Source: Flavobacterium sp. (GTDB taxonomy: Bacteria > Bacteroidota > Bacteroidia > Flavobacteriales > Flavobacteriaceae). Taken from it: a stretch of DNA of 64,000 bases. Where the stretch lies: assembly GCF_017985075.1 (NCBI RefSeq), contig NZ_JAGNYF010000001.1:1-64000 (forward strand), written 5' to 3'. The position numbers and the translations under genes were made by a program. The notes under the pieces were generated by a model. That model was not told the DNA's origin, searched no databases, and worked only from the letters and a program-made list of their open reading frames with translations. Positions 35,869 through 45,103 of this stretch are shown one piece after another (position 1 is the stretch's first letter; each line of letters starts with the position of its first letter).

Positions 35869-36567
35869 ATGCAAGTTAGATATCTTATTTTTATTTTATT
35901 ATTCGCGCTGAAGTCTTTCGCTCAGGGCGGTACCTTTGGTAAAAATCCAATTATAAATGATGAAAATTTTGAGAAGAAAAAAATTCATTTTGGGTATTAT
36001 TTAGGGTTTAGCAGTTACAATTATCAATTTAATTATAAAACGGTTGGAAAAGATATTGAGTTGAAGCCAGCCACTGGTTTTAATGTGGGTTTAGTAGTAA
36101 ATTTACGATTAAAAGAATTTTTTGATTTACGATTTGAACCTGGTTTTTATGCCACGCAGCGCAATTTAATTTACCCAAATATTGAAGATCGTGTAGATCG
36201 ATTAAGAGAAGTAAAAGCAGCCAATTTACATTTTCCATTGCTGATAAAATACTCGGCATTACGAACAGGAAATGTGCGACCATTTTTGGTTGGAGGTGTT
36301 TCTTCAACTTTAAATTTAGGAAGTAACGAAAAAGCAACAGACGATAATTCAGCAAATAGATTCCGAGTAAAAACCTGGACTCAAAATTACGAAGTAGGTT
36401 TTGGATTGGATTTATATTTGGAATACTTTAAATTTTCTCCTTCCATTCGTGGTGTTTTTGGAACGGGAGATGAATTAATTCGTGATTTAGATCCGAATTC
36501 TCCTTGGACAGGGAATATTAAGTCGATGCAAACAAGAGCGGTATTTGTAAACTTTACGTTCCATTAA
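35869..36567 (+). CDS. porT: PorT-type outer-membrane protein of the type IX secretion system
   Basis: 232 residues with a signal peptide (about 1-18, ending SFA-Q) and an eight-strand-sized beta-barrel (FGYYLGFSSYNYQFNYK, LRFEPGFYATQRNLIY, YEVGFGLDLYLEYFKFSPS). The start HFGYYLGFS and the placement directly after ubiE match PorT proteins (SprT in Flavobacterium johnsoniae), required for type IX secretion and gliding in Bacteroidota. A PorT-like barrel without that role is the main alternative. It probably shares the ubiE transcript. Confidence 0.82.
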   Translation: MQVRYLIFILLFALKSFAQGGTFGKNPIINDENFEKKKIHFGYYLGFSSYNYQFNYKTVGKDIELKPATGFNVGLVVNLRLKEFFDLRFEPGFYATQRNLIYPNIEDRVDRLREVKAANLHFPLLIKYSALRTGNVRPFLVGGVSSTLNLGSNEKATDDNSANRFRVKTWTQNYEVGFGLDLYLEYFKFSPSIRGVFGTGDELIRDLDPNSPWTGNIKSMQTRAVFVNFTFH

Positions 36568-36571
36568 GTTA

Positions 36572-36599
36572 TAAAGTCAAAAGGCGTAAAGTCAAAAAG
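36572..36599. repeat. Short A-rich repeat between porT and the SpoU gene
   Basis: TAAAGTCAAAA occurs twice (36572-36582 and 36587-36597), offset by 15 bp, i.e. two heptamers plus one base. It is a less regular member of the heptamer family. Confidence 0.5.
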
Positions 36600-36606
36600 T
36601 TGATTT

Positions 36607-37332
36607 TTAGTTACTTCGTTTAAATTCTGACAAAAATATCGCGGTGGCAGTGGCTACGTTTAAACTTTCGGTTTGCTGTAAATTTCCAAATCTTGGTATA
36701 GAAATTTTTTGAGTAATTAAATTTTCAATTTCTGAAGATATGCCATTGGCTTCATTTCCCATTACAAGGATGCCATTAGAAGGTAATTCTTTTTTATAAA
36801 TGTTTTCGCCATCCATAAATGTTCCAAAAATTTCCTTATCAGTAGCCTTTAAATAATCGGCTAAATTGATGTATTCAACTTGTACTCTGGCTAAACTTCC
36901 CATAGTAGCTTGTACCACTTTTGGATTATACATATCTACGGTTTCTTCAGAACAAACAATTTTTGAAATACCAAACCAATCACACAATCTTATAATAGTT
37001 CCCATATTTCCTGGGTCTTTTATGTTGTCTAAAGCCAATTCTAATCCAGAAGTTGGTTTGAAAGCGGTTTCTTTTATTTCAAAAACAGCCAAACAATCAT
37101 TTGCGGTAGTTAAAGCAGTTATTTTTTTAAGTTCACTATCTGAAATAAGTGTTGCAGCAGGGTTGGTGTCAAACAAATCAGCTTTGGTTACAAATAAATG
37201 TTCCAGAATAAAATTAGCGTCAATAAGTTCTTGAATTACTTTTTTACCTTCTGCTATGAAAAGATTGTGTAACTTACGGTACTTTTTTTGCTGTAAACTA
37301 TTAATTAGTTTAATTTGGTTTTTGCTAACCAT
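36607..37332 (-). CDS. SpoU/TrmH-family RNA 2'-O-ribose methyltransferase
   Basis: 241 residues. An N-terminal substrate-binding domain (KYRKLHNLFIAEGKKVIQEL) is followed by the knotted SPOUT domain. Motif 1 is DNIKDPGNMGTIIRLCDWFG, motif 2 LVMGNEANGIS and motif 3 IPRFGNLQQTESLNVATATAIF. The family methylates rRNA or tRNA riboses; the precise target (RlmB-like or other) is not decided by the sequence. It is divergent from the TamL-like gene, with only 14 bp between their starts. Confidence 0.9.
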   Translation of the reverse strand: MVSKNQIKLINSLQQKKYRKLHNLFIAEGKKVIQELIDANFILEHLFVTKADLFDTNPAATLISDSELKKITALTTANDCLAVFEIKETAFKPTSGLELALDNIKDPGNMGTIIRLCDWFGISKIVCSEETVDMYNPKVVQATMGSLARVQVEYINLADYLKATDKEIFGTFMDGENIYKKELPSNGILVMGNEANGISSEIENLITQKISIPRFGNLQQTESLNVATATAIFLSEFKRSN

Positions 37333-37346
37333 AAAAAATTGTATTT

Positions 37347-39926
37347 TTGATAAAAATTAAGCGTTTGAAGAATCTCACTCCAAAAATAGCACTATTTTTT
37401 CTTTTTGGACTACTTTTTTACTCTTGTTCTGAAGTGAGAAAGCTCCAAAAGAAACAATTGCTTATTGAAGATAACGAAATTATAGTAAATAACAAATCTA
37501 CTAACTCAGAAGATTTGCACAATCAATTGTACCAAAAACCCAACAGTAAGTTATTGGGTTTTAAACCCCGTTTGCAATTATACAATTTGAGTAAAAAAAA
37601 TGCCGACTCTTCTTACCAAGCGTGGTTGCTAAAAAAACCAAACCGATTAGAAAGAATGACTAAATTGTATTCTAAAAAGCAAGTAAATCGTTTGGGTAAA
37701 TCGTTTTTGGTTTCTGGATATAGTGATTTTTTTAAGGAAGTAGGAGAAGCACCTTCTATTTTGGATACAGCAAGAGTTAGAAAATCGGAAATTAGATTGC
37801 AATCGTACCAATTTAACAGAGGGTTTTTTGATGTGAAAGTAGCATCTAGAATCGATTCGTTAAAAAATAAAAAAGTAAAAGTTACGTATCAAATAAATAC
37901 CGGAAAACCGTATGTAATTGATAGTATTTTTAGAAATATTGAAACACCTATTGTAGATTCATTATATCAAAATATTTCTGGAAATTCGTTAATAAAAACA
38001 GGCGAAACGTATACCGCAGAAAATATTAGCAACGAGAAAAAACGAATAGCCACAGAATTTCGAAATAGAGGCTTATATCATTTTCAAGAAAATTACATTA
38101 AAAGACCAGATGTAGATACGATTGGCAAAAAAAATAAGTTGAATATTACGTTTAATATTGGAAATAGAATTGTTAAAAATACCGATTCTACTTTCACCGA
38201 ACCATTTAAGTTATATAAAATTAGTAAAGTCAATGTTTTTACGGATAAACAAGTAAAAGAGAAAGCCATCGGAATTGATAGTATTTCGTACAAAAAATTT
38301 AATTTCTACAGTTCTGGGAAACTAAAATATAAACCTAAAGCATTAGTAAATGCCATTTTTATTGAAGAAGGAAAACTATTTAGTGATCAAGATAGGACTT
38401 TAACTACAAGAGCATTATCTAATTTAAGAGTATTTGCGTATCCTCGAATTCAATATGTAGAAGATGCAACTGGAAATGGATTAATTGCTAATATTGTTTT
38501 AACACCATTAAAAAAATATAATTTCAACATTAAAGGCGATTTTACACAATCAAACATTCAGTTGTTTGGTATTTCAGGTTTTACAGGAATTACATTTAGA
38601 AATTTATTTAAAGGCGCCGAAATTTTAGATTTTTCGTTGCGAGGCAATTTGGGTTCCTCAAAAGATGCCAGTATAAAAAATAGTACGGATGCTTTTTTTA
38701 ACATACTTGAATATGGTGCTGATGTAAAATTAAGTTTTCCAAGAATTTTCTTCCCAATTAACACAAAAAGAATTATTAGTAAAGAATCGTTACCTAGCAC
38801 ATATATTACCTTAGGTTTGTCTAAACAGACTAATATTGGTTTGGATAAAGAAAATTATTATGGTAGTTTTTATTATGATTGGGGTTTAAATAAAGATGAA
38901 ACTAAAAAGTTTAAATTGGATTTATTTAACTTACAATTTGTTAAAAATTTAAATATTGATAATTATTTTAACGTGTATAATTATTCATACAATACGTTAA
39001 ATAATTTAGCACAAACGTATAATACAAATACTACTTTTGAAGACGCTGCTGGGAATTTGACTTTTTCAGGAGCTGTAGATTTTATTAATGCGGTAAAGAA
39101 TAACACATATCCTTTAACGCTTCCGCGTGATAATCCAGATTATAAAATCATTAACACCATTGGAGAAAGAAGAAAAAGATTGATTGAAAACAATTTGATT
39201 TTATCATCAAGTTTTTCTTATAATTTAAGTACCAAAAGAAGCGTCAATGACGTACAGTTTTATAATATTAAAGCGAAAATTGAAAGTTCGGGAAATATTT
39301 TAAGTTTAATTTCTAAACAAAAAAAAGAAGAGCTTAGTAGCAACGGAAACCAAACTGTTTTTGGTGTAGAATATGCGCAATATCTTAAAACTGAATTTGA
39401 ATACATCAAACATTTACATTTATATAAGAAAAGTTCCTTAGCATTCAGATTTTTTGGAGGCATAGCTGTTCCTTATGGAAATTCAAATTCGGTGCCTTTT
39501 TCAAGAAGTTATTTTGCAGGTGGAAGTAATGATAATAGAGGATGGCAAGCGTATTCGTTAGGACCTGGATCGAGTTTAAGTGTTAATGATTTTAATGAAG
39601 CCAATTTAAAACTTTCTCTAAATTTAGAATACCGATTTAATATTTTTAATAGCTTAAATGGTGCTTTATTTACGGATGCAGGAAATATTTGGAATGTTTC
39701 AGATAACGTAGAAGATGAAAAATTAATTTTTAAAGGGACAAAATCTTTTCAAGAGGTTGCTTTAGGAACTGGTTTTGGACTTAGATATGATTTTGGTTTC
39801 TTTGTAATTCGTGGCGATTTAGGTTTCAAAGCCTACAATCCGGCTAAAGAATATTCGCAAAGATGGTTGAAAGATATGAACTTTTCTAAAACTGTTTTTA
39901 ATATAGGTATCAATTATCCTTTTTAA
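37347..39926 (+). CDS. Omp85-family outer-membrane assembly protein, TamA/TamL-like lipoprotein
   Basis: 859 residues. An N-terminal hydrophobic stretch ends LLFYSC-S, a lipobox-like site, so the protein appears to be a lipoprotein as in the Bacteroidota TamL variant. POTRA-like segments follow (about residues 130-400), then a surface-antigen barrel with SRSYFAGGSNDNRGWQAYSLGPG and the final FNIGINYPF ending in Phe. The family inserts barrel proteins or acts in envelope biogenesis. No ATG fits: TTG at 37347 keeps the frame, and TTG at 37365 (MKNLTPK) is at least as likely. The 14-bp spacer leaves its promoter within the divergent gene. Confidence 0.85.
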   Translation: MIKIKRLKNLTPKIALFFLFGLLFYSCSEVRKLQKKQLLIEDNEIIVNNKSTNSEDLHNQLYQKPNSKLLGFKPRLQLYNLSKKNADSSYQAWLLKKPNRLERMTKLYSKKQVNRLGKSFLVSGYSDFFKEVGEAPSILDTARVRKSEIRLQSYQFNRGFFDVKVASRIDSLKNKKVKVTYQINTGKPYVIDSIFRNIETPIVDSLYQNISGNSLIKTGETYTAENISNEKKRIATEFRNRGLYHFQENYIKRPDVDTIGKKNKLNITFNIGNRIVKNTDSTFTEPFKLYKISKVNVFTDKQVKEKAIGIDSISYKKFNFYSSGKLKYKPKALVNAIFIEEGKLFSDQDRTLTTRALSNLRVFAYPRIQYVEDATGNGLIANIVLTPLKKYNFNIKGDFTQSNIQLFGISGFTGITFRNLFKGAEILDFSLRGNLGSSKDASIKNSTDAFFNILEYGADVKLSFPRIFFPINTKRIISKESLPSTYITLGLSKQTNIGLDKENYYGSFYYDWGLNKDETKKFKLDLFNLQFVKNLNIDNYFNVYNYSYNTLNNLAQTYNTNTTFEDAAGNLTFSGAVDFINAVKNNTYPLTLPRDNPDYKIINTIGERRKRLIENNLILSSSFSYNLSTKRSVNDVQFYNIKAKIESSGNILSLISKQKKEELSSNGNQTVFGVEYAQYLKTEFEYIKHLHLYKKSSLAFRFFGGIAVPYGNSNSVPFSRSYFAGGSNDNRGWQAYSLGPGSSLSVNDFNEANLKLSLNLEYRFNIFNSLNGALFTDAGNIWNVSDNVEDEKLIFKGTKSFQEVALGTGFGLRYDFGFFVIRGDLGFKAYNPAKEYSQRWLKDMNFSKTVFNIGINYPF

Positions 39927-39941
39927 AATTAATAAAATTCT

Positions 39942-39949
39942 TACTTTTG
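39942..39949 (+). promoter_or_regulatory. Putative -7 element of fbaA
   Basis: TACTTTTG, a TAnnTTTG match, 43 bp before the fbaA ATG and 16 bp past the previous stop. Confidence 0.5.
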
Positions 39950-39992
39950 TAAATTCAAACAACATAAATAAATTATCAATAAATAAAAACGT

Positions 39993-41060
39993 ATGAGTCA
40001 TAATATCAAACCTGGAGTAGCTACTGGAAATCAAGTTCAAGAAATTTTTAATTACGCGAAAGAAAAAGGATTTGCTTTACCAGCTGTAAACGTTACAGGA
40101 AGTAGTACAATAAATGGAGTTTTAGAAACAGCAGCAAAATTAAATGCACCTGTAATTATTCAGTTTTCAAACGGAGGCGGTCAGTTTAATGCTGGAAAAG
40201 GAATGTCAAATGTTGGTGAAAAAGCAGCTATTTTAGGATCTATTGCCGGTGCAAAACACGTACATACTTTAGCTGAAGCTTATGGCGCAACCGTAATTTT
40301 ACATACAGATCATTGTGCAAAAAAATTATTACCTTGGATTGATGGTTTATTAGATGCTTCTGAAAAACATTTTGCAGAAACAGGAAAACCATTATATTCT
40401 TCTCATATGATTGATTTATCTGAAGAACCAATTGAAGAAAACATTGAACTTTGCAAGCAATATTTAGCAAGAATGAGTAAAATGGATATGACTTTAGAAA
40501 TTGAATTGGGAATTACTGGTGGAGAAGAAGACGGTGTAGATAATTCAGATGTGGATAGTTCTAAATTGTACACACAACCAGAAGAAGTTTCTTATGCATA
40601 CGAAGAGTTAATGAAAATTAGCCCACGTTTTACAATTGCTGCTTCTTTCGGAAATGTTCACGGCGTGTACAAACCAGGAAATGTAAAATTAACACCTAAA
40701 ATATTAAAAAATTCGCAAGAATACGTTCAAAATAAATTCAACACAGGCGCTAATCCAGTTGATTTTGTTTTCCACGGAGGTTCAGGTTCTACGATTGAAG
40801 AAATAAGAGAAGCCATTTCGTATGGTGTAATCAAAATGAATATCGATACTGATTTACAATTTGCTTTTACAGAAGGAATTAGAGATTATATGACCTCTAA
40901 AATCGATTATTTAAAAACACAAATTGGTAGCCCTGAAGGAAGCGACAGTCCAAATAAAAAACATTACGACCCAAGAAAATGGATTCGTGAAGGAGAAGTT
41001 ACTTTCAATACAAGATTAGAACAGGCTTTCGCCGATTTAAATAACGTAAATACATTATAG
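39993..41060 (+). CDS. fbaA: Class II fructose-bisphosphate aldolase
   Basis: 355 residues. It splits or forms fructose 1,6-bisphosphate in glycolysis and gluconeogenesis. The metal-dependent class II enzyme is identified by FALPAVNVTGSSTINGVLETA, the Zn-binding HTDHCAKKLLPWIDGLL, LEIELGITGGEEDGVDN, ASFGNVHGVYKPGNVKL with a second His ligand and FVFHGGSGSTIEEIREAI with a third. The length equals the E. coli FbaA type. It is separated from accD by a heptamer-repeat hairpin. Confidence 0.97.
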   Translation: MSHNIKPGVATGNQVQEIFNYAKEKGFALPAVNVTGSSTINGVLETAAKLNAPVIIQFSNGGGQFNAGKGMSNVGEKAAILGSIAGAKHVHTLAEAYGATVILHTDHCAKKLLPWIDGLLDASEKHFAETGKPLYSSHMIDLSEEPIEENIELCKQYLARMSKMDMTLEIELGITGGEEDGVDNSDVDSSKLYTQPEEVSYAYEELMKISPRFTIAASFGNVHGVYKPGNVKLTPKILKNSQEYVQNKFNTGANPVDFVFHGGSGSTIEEIREAISYGVIKMNIDTDLQFAFTEGIRDYMTSKIDYLKTQIGSPEGSDSPNKKHYDPRKWIREGEVTFNTRLEQAFADLNNVNTL

Positions 41061-41067
41061 TCATTAA

Positions 41068-41138
41068 GTCAAAAGTCGAATGTCTGAATATTTTCAGATT
41101 TGTTTGACTTTTGACTTTTGACTTTTAACTTTTGACTT
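41068..41138. repeat. Heptamer-repeat hairpin between fbaA and accD
   Basis: Five 7-bp units TTGACTT, TTGACTT, TTGACTT, TTAACTT, TTGACTT run from 41104 to 41138. GTCAAAAGTC at 41068-41077 is the reverse complement of part of them, and TCTGAA-TATT-TTCAGA forms the hairpin tip (41083-41098). It may terminate fbaA transcription. Confidence 0.75.
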
Positions 41139-41146
41139 GAAAAATT

Positions 41147-42001
41147 ATGGCTTGGTTTAAAAGAAAAGAAAAAGGAATTACAACTGCAACTGAGGATAAA
41201 AAAGATGTACCGAAAGGATTGTGGTACAAATCGCCAACAGGAAAAATTGTAGACTCAGAAGAATTAGAAAGAAACTTATGGGTAAGCCCAGAAGACGATT
41301 ATCACGTACGAATTGGTAGTGCTGAATATTTTAGAATTTTATTTGATGATAATGAATTCAAAGAATTAGATGCTAATTTAACTTCAGTAGATTCATTAAA
41401 ATTTGTGGATACTAAAAAGTACAGTGACCGTTTAAAAGAAGTTACCGAAAAAACCAAACTAAAAGATGCGGTAAGAACTGGAGTAGGAAAATCTAAAGGA
41501 AATGACATTGTTATTTGTTGTATGGATTTTGCTTTTATTGGTGGTTCGATGGGCGCTGTAGTTGGTGAAAAAATCTCAAGAGGTGTCAATTATGCTATCA
41601 AAAATAAAATACCATTTGTGATGATTTCAAAATCAGGTGGAGCACGTATGATGGAAGCAGCACAATCATTAATGCAATTAGCAAAAACATCTTCTAAATT
41701 AGCTCAACTTGCAGAAGCTCAATTACCTTATATTTCTTTATGTACTGATCCTACAACAGGAGGAACTACTGCTTCTTATGCTATGCTTGGAGATATTAAT
41801 ATTGCAGAACCAGGTGCTTTAATTGCCTTTGCGGGACCACGAGTAGTTAGAGACACAACAGGTAAAGATTTGCCAGAAGGTTTTCAAACTTCAGAATTTT
41901 TATTAGAACACGGTTTCTTAGATTTTATTTCACATAGAAAAGAATTAAAAGATAAAATCAATTTATATATTGATTTAATCTTAAATCAAGATATTAGATA
42001 A
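41147..42001 (+). CDS. accD: Acetyl-CoA carboxylase carboxyltransferase beta subunit, lacking zinc-ribbon cysteines
   Basis: 284 residues. With AccA it transfers carboxyl from biotin to acetyl-CoA, the first step of fatty-acid synthesis. The carboxyltransferase core is intact: [63 protein letters not shown] and [17 protein letters not shown]. The N-terminal region aligns with the zinc ribbon of other AccD proteins ([27 protein letters not shown]), but all four Cys are replaced (Ser/Pro/Thr/Glu/Asp). I believe this is shared by related flavobacteria rather than a local defect. Confidence 0.95.
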   Translation: MAWFKRKEKGITTATEDKKDVPKGLWYKSPTGKIVDSEELERNLWVSPEDDYHVRIGSAEYFRILFDDNEFKELDANLTSVDSLKFVDTKKYSDRLKEVTEKTKLKDAVRTGVGKSKGNDIVICCMDFAFIGGSMGAVVGEKISRGVNYAIKNKIPFVMISKSGGARMMEAAQSLMQLAKTSSKLAQLAEAQLPYISLCTDPTTGGTTASYAMLGDINIAEPGALIAFAGPRVVRDTTGKDLPEGFQTSEFLLEHGFLDFISHRKELKDKINLYIDLILNQDIR

Positions 42002-42005
42002 AAAC

Positions 42006-42041
42006 AAAAAACCCGATTTTCAAATGAAAATCGGGTTTTTT
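42006..42041. terminator. Bidirectional terminator between accD and metK
   Basis: AAAAACCCGATTTTC pairs with GAAAATCGGGTTTTT around a 4-nt loop, with a T run on both strands. Confidence 0.88.
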
Positions 42042-42063
42042 TATTACTTAAAAGTCAGTAAAG

Positions 42064-42099
42064 CTTTCGACTTTTAAACTTTCGACATTCGACTTAACT
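42064..42099. repeat. Heptamer-phased repeat downstream of metK
   Basis: CTTTCGA, CTTTTAA, ACTTTCGA (8 bp), CATTCGA and CTTAACT lie between the accD terminator and the metK stop. The GACTTTT core resembles the repeat after fbaA. Confidence 0.6.
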
Positions 42100-43369
42100 A
42101 TATGCCAAAGGCAGTTTTAATATCTGCTACACGGTCTAATTTTTCCCAAGTAAATAATTCAACTTCAACTGTTTTTACTACACCATCTGGTGATTTAAAC
42201 GTTTTTGTTACTACTTCATTTTTACGTCCCATATGTCCGTAAGCAGCAGTTTCACTATAAATTGGCGTTCTTAATTTTAAATTTTGCTCAATAGCATAAG
42301 GTCTTAAATCAAACAATTGTGCTACTTTATCAGAAATTTGAGAATCTAATAAACCGTTTTTAGCTGTTCCGTATGTATTTACATATATGTTACAAGGTTT
42401 TGCAACACCAATAGCATAAGAAACTTGAACTAAAACCTCGCTTGCCACACCTGCAGCAACTAAATTTTTAGCAATATGACGCGCAGCATAAGCAGCACTT
42501 CTGTCAACTTTACTTGGATCTTTACCTGAGAAAGCACCACCACCGTGAGCACCTTTTCCGCCATAAGTATCCACGATAATTTTTCTACCTGTTAATCCAG
42601 TATCTCCGTGTGGTCCTCCGATTACGAATTTTCCAGTTGGGTTAATGTGGTATTCAATTTTATCATTAAATAAATGCGCATATTGAGGATATTTAGCCAA
42701 AATTCTTGGAATTAAGATGTCAATAATATCTTTCTTAATTTTTGCAAGCATAGAAGTTTCTTCATCAAAATCATCGTGTTGTGTAGAAACTACAATCGAA
42801 TCAATTCTTACTGGAACATTGTCATCATTGTATTCTAAAGTAACTTGAGATTTTGCATCAGGACGTAAATACGTAATGGCTGAATTTTCTCTTCTTAATT
42901 CTGCTAATTCTTGTAATAATTTGTGAGCTAAATCTAATGCTAAAGGCATTAAATCTTCAGTTTCATTAGTAGCATAACCAAACATAATTCCTTGGTCACC
43001 CGCACCTTGTGCATTTGCTTTCGATTCAAAATCTGTAGCTGCAGCTCTATCAACTCCTCTGTTAATGTCATCAGATTGATCGTGAATTGCTGATAAAACC
43101 CCACAAGAGTTTGCTTCAAACATATATTCGCTTTTTGTGTAACCAATTTTTTTGATTACATCACGTGCAATAGTTTGTACATCTAAATAGGTATTAGATT
43201 TTACTTCACCAGCCAAAATAACTTGTCCAGTTGTTACTAAAGTTTCACAAGCTACTTTTGACGATGGGTCAAATGCTAAAAAGTTGTCAATTAATGCATC
43301 ACTAATTTGATCTGCAATTTTATCTGGATGTCCTTCGCTCACAGATTCCGACGTAAATAAATAAGCCAT
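42098..43369 (-). CDS. metK: S-adenosylmethionine synthetase
   Basis: 423 residues. It makes SAM from methionine and ATP. Signatures: [22 protein letters not shown] at the start, [12 protein letters not shown], the phosphate-binding [21 protein letters not shown] and [19 protein letters not shown]. Its leader carries a SAM-II-like aptamer with a strong promoter (see 43433-43526), so the enzyme is controlled by its own product. It is transcribed away from the methionine-synthase operon, which uses a different SAM riboswitch class. Confidence 0.97.
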   Translation of the reverse strand: MAYLFTSESVSEGHPDKIADQISDALIDNFLAFDPSSKVACETLVTTGQVILAGEVKSNTYLDVQTIARDVIKKIGYTKSEYMFEANSCGVLSAIHDQSDDINRGVDRAAATDFESKANAQGAGDQGIMFGYATNETEDLMPLALDLAHKLLQELAELRRENSAITYLRPDAKSQVTLEYNDDNVPVRIDSIVVSTQHDDFDEETSMLAKIKKDIIDILIPRILAKYPQYAHLFNDKIEYHINPTGKFVIGGPHGDTGLTGRKIIVDTYGGKGAHGGGAFSGKDPSKVDRSAAYAARHIAKNLVAAGVASEVLVQVSYAIGVAKPCNIYVNTYGTAKNGLLDSQISDKVAQLFDLRPYAIEQNLKLRTPIYSETAAYGHMGRKNEVVTKTFKSPDGVVKTVEVELFTWEKLDRVADIKTAFGI

Positions 43370-43432
43370 AATTATAAATTAATATATAATAATTAACGAA
43401 AAAATTGCAAGGAAATACTAAAGTAGGGAAGT

Positions 43433-43489
43433 TTCTGCTTTAGCATTTTTTAACGAGGTTGCAATCAGTTCAAATTTTTCCTCTTTAAT
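43433..43489 (-). ncRNA. SAM-II-like riboswitch in the metK leader
   Basis: On the minus strand the leader has an AGAGG arm (43480-43484), a loop with AATTTGAACTGATTGCAA, the pairing CCTCG arm (43454-43458) and then TTAAAAAATGCTAAAGC. Arm order, the ATTGCAA end of the loop and the AAAAATGCTAAA tail align closely with the SAM-II pseudoknot consensus. The transcript start predicted from the promoter at 43497-43526 falls just before the aptamer. SAM-II aptamers sense SAM and usually block translation; about 60 nt separate it from the ATG. Confidence 0.72.
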
Positions 43490-43496
43490 TCTGCAG

Positions 43497-43526
43497 CAAA
43501 GTTATAAAATCAATTTGAAATACAAA
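43497..43526 (-). promoter_or_regulatory. metK promoter (-33/-7)
   Basis: On the minus strand TTTG (43523-43526) and TAACTTTG (43497-43504) are 18 bp apart, matching both halves of the Bacteroidota consensus. It is the best promoter in the window. Confidence 0.75.
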
Positions 43527-43654
43527 TCATAAAAAACGATTTAAATTAAATTTTCAACAAAATCATTTATTAAATGAAAAATAATCTATGAATATTAATT
43601 TTAAATGAAAAATTACCTTAATTTATGTCAATAAAAATTAAATTTTAGAAAATA

Positions 43655-43684
43655 TTTCTTTTTTCATTTTTTTTAGTACCTTTG
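43655..43684 (+). promoter_or_regulatory. Promoter of the metH-metF operon
   Basis: TTTC (43655-43658), 18 bp, then TACCTTTG (43677-43684). Transcription should start near 43691, about 17 nt before the SAM-I aptamer. Confidence 0.65.
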
Positions 43685-43707
43685 CCCCGTTCATAAACAT
43701 ACTGATT

Positions 43708-43810
43708 GTTATCACGAAAGGTGGAGGGATTAGACCCATTGAAACCTTAGCAACCCTACTCTTGTAGAAGGTGCTACATTCTATTCCTACTAATATAGGA
43801 AGCAGATAAC
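43708..43810 (+). ncRNA. SAM-I (S-box) riboswitch
   Basis: P1 is closed by GTTATC (43708-43713) and GATAAC (43805-43810). Between them are the S-box signatures AGGTGGAGGGATTAGACCC, TGAAACCTTAGCAACC and AGGTGCTACATTC, and a P4 hairpin TTCCTACTAATATAGGAA. The order and spacing fit the SAM-I consensus. It precedes the split metH and metF genes by about 100 nt. I see no strong classical terminator afterwards, so the expression platform is unclear. Confidence 0.93.
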
Positions 43811-43913
43811 TTGAAAATTTCACATTTTTCGCTGATTTCAATTTTAAGTTTATTTCGTGTTTTCATTTTTTTTGAAAGCAGTATAATCATTTTAAAATAT
43901 AATTCCGTTGAAA

Positions 43914-44924
43914 ATGTCAAATTCACCAGAAGTACAACAAATTAAAAGCAACATACAACTAGCCATTAAAGAAAGAATTTTAGTTCTTGACGGCGCTATG
44001 GGTACTATGTTGCAACGCAATAAATTTGAAGAAGAAGATTTTCGAGGGGAACGATTTAAAGATTTTCCACATCCATTAAAAGGAAATAACGATTTACTTT
44101 CTATTACACAACCAGAAGCGGTAAAGGCAGTGCATCGTTTGTATTTTGAGGCTGGTGCTGATATTGTAGAAACCAATACGTTTTCTGGTACTACAATTGG
44201 TATGGCCGATTATCATATGGAAGATTTGGTGTACGAATTAAATTACCAATCCGCTAAAATTGCTAGAGAAGTTGCAGATGAATTTACGGATAAGCCTCGT
44301 TTTGTTGCAGGTTCTATAGGGCCAACTAACAGAACGGCTTCTATGTCGCCAGATGTAAATGATCCTGGTTTTCGTGCCGTAACTTTTGACGACTTACGAA
44401 TTGCATACAAACAACAAGTTGAAGCTTTAATTGATGGTGGTTCGGATGTACTTTTGGTTGAAACTATTTTCGATACATTAAATGCAAAAGCGGCACTTTT
44501 CGCTATTGAAGAAGTTAAAGAAGAAAGAAATATTGATATTCCAATTATGGTTTCAGGAACTATTACAGATGCTTCTGGAAGAACTTTATCTGGACAAACG
44601 GTAGAAGCTTTTTTAATTTCTATTCAGCATATTCCTTTGTTAAGTGTTGGTTTTAATTGTGCTTTGGGAGCCGATCAGTTAAAACCCTATTTAAAACGCT
44701 TGGCACAACATACACAAGTAAATATTTCGGCACATCCAAATGCGGGTTTGCCAAATGCTTTTGGAGAATACGACCAAACACCAATGGAAATGCAGGCTTT
44801 AATTCGGGAATATTTACAAGACAATTTGATAAATATAATTGGAGGTTGCTGCGGTACAACTCCAGAACACATTAAATTAATAGCAGAAGTTGCAGCAGAA
44901 TTTAAGCCAAGAAAATCAGAATAA
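43914..44924 (+). CDS. metH: Methionine synthase, homocysteine-binding part
   Basis: 336 residues, equal to the N-terminal Hcy module of cobalamin-dependent methionine synthase. It activates homocysteine through zinc: [10 protein letters not shown] at the barrel start, [13 protein letters not shown], the Cys of [16 protein letters not shown] and the paired Cys of [16 protein letters not shown]. In this lineage MetH is split, and the remaining domains are encoded by the gene at 45104. The ATG at 43914 is preferred over the TTG at 43908. Controlled by the SAM-I riboswitch. Confidence 0.94.
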   Translation: MSNSPEVQQIKSNIQLAIKERILVLDGAMGTMLQRNKFEEEDFRGERFKDFPHPLKGNNDLLSITQPEAVKAVHRLYFEAGADIVETNTFSGTTIGMADYHMEDLVYELNYQSAKIAREVADEFTDKPRFVAGSIGPTNRTASMSPDVNDPGFRAVTFDDLRIAYKQQVEALIDGGSDVLLVETIFDTLNAKAALFAIEEVKEERNIDIPIMVSGTITDASGRTLSGQTVEAFLISIQHIPLLSVGFNCALGADQLKPYLKRLAQHTQVNISAHPNAGLPNAFGEYDQTPMEMQALIREYLQDNLINIIGGCCGTTPEHIKLIAEVAAEFKPRKSE

Positions 44925-44974
44925 AACAATCATTTAGCATTTTACTATTCTAAATGAATTTTAAAAAAGCAAAA

Positions 44975-45076
44975 ATGAAAAACAGCATAATCAAAATAAA
45001 AAAGTACGTTTCTAAAAGTAAAATCTTTTGGAAAGAAGTAAAAGAAAATTATAAAAAAATAAGCAGTATTCTTTAA
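44975..45076 (+). CDS. Possible 33-residue Lys-rich peptide
   Basis: ATG at 44975 to TAA at 45076 between the two metH parts. The peptide is basic and partly aromatic (KKYVSKSKIFWKEVKENYKK). It might be a real small gene, a remnant of the linker between the once-fused MetH modules, or chance. No family is recognised. Confidence 0.3.
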   Translation: MKNSIIKIKKYVSKSKIFWKEVKENYKKISSIL

Positions 45077-45103
45077 GATTAGCCTGCTAGATTATAAAAT
45101 AAA

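Noticed and set aside
41104-41138. CRISPR array from the tandem repeats
   Set aside because: Units are 7 bp with no spacers, and no cas genes are present anywhere in the window.
43638-43841. 67-codon minus-strand ORF
   Set aside because: It lies across the SAM-I aptamer and its promoter; its residues look random.
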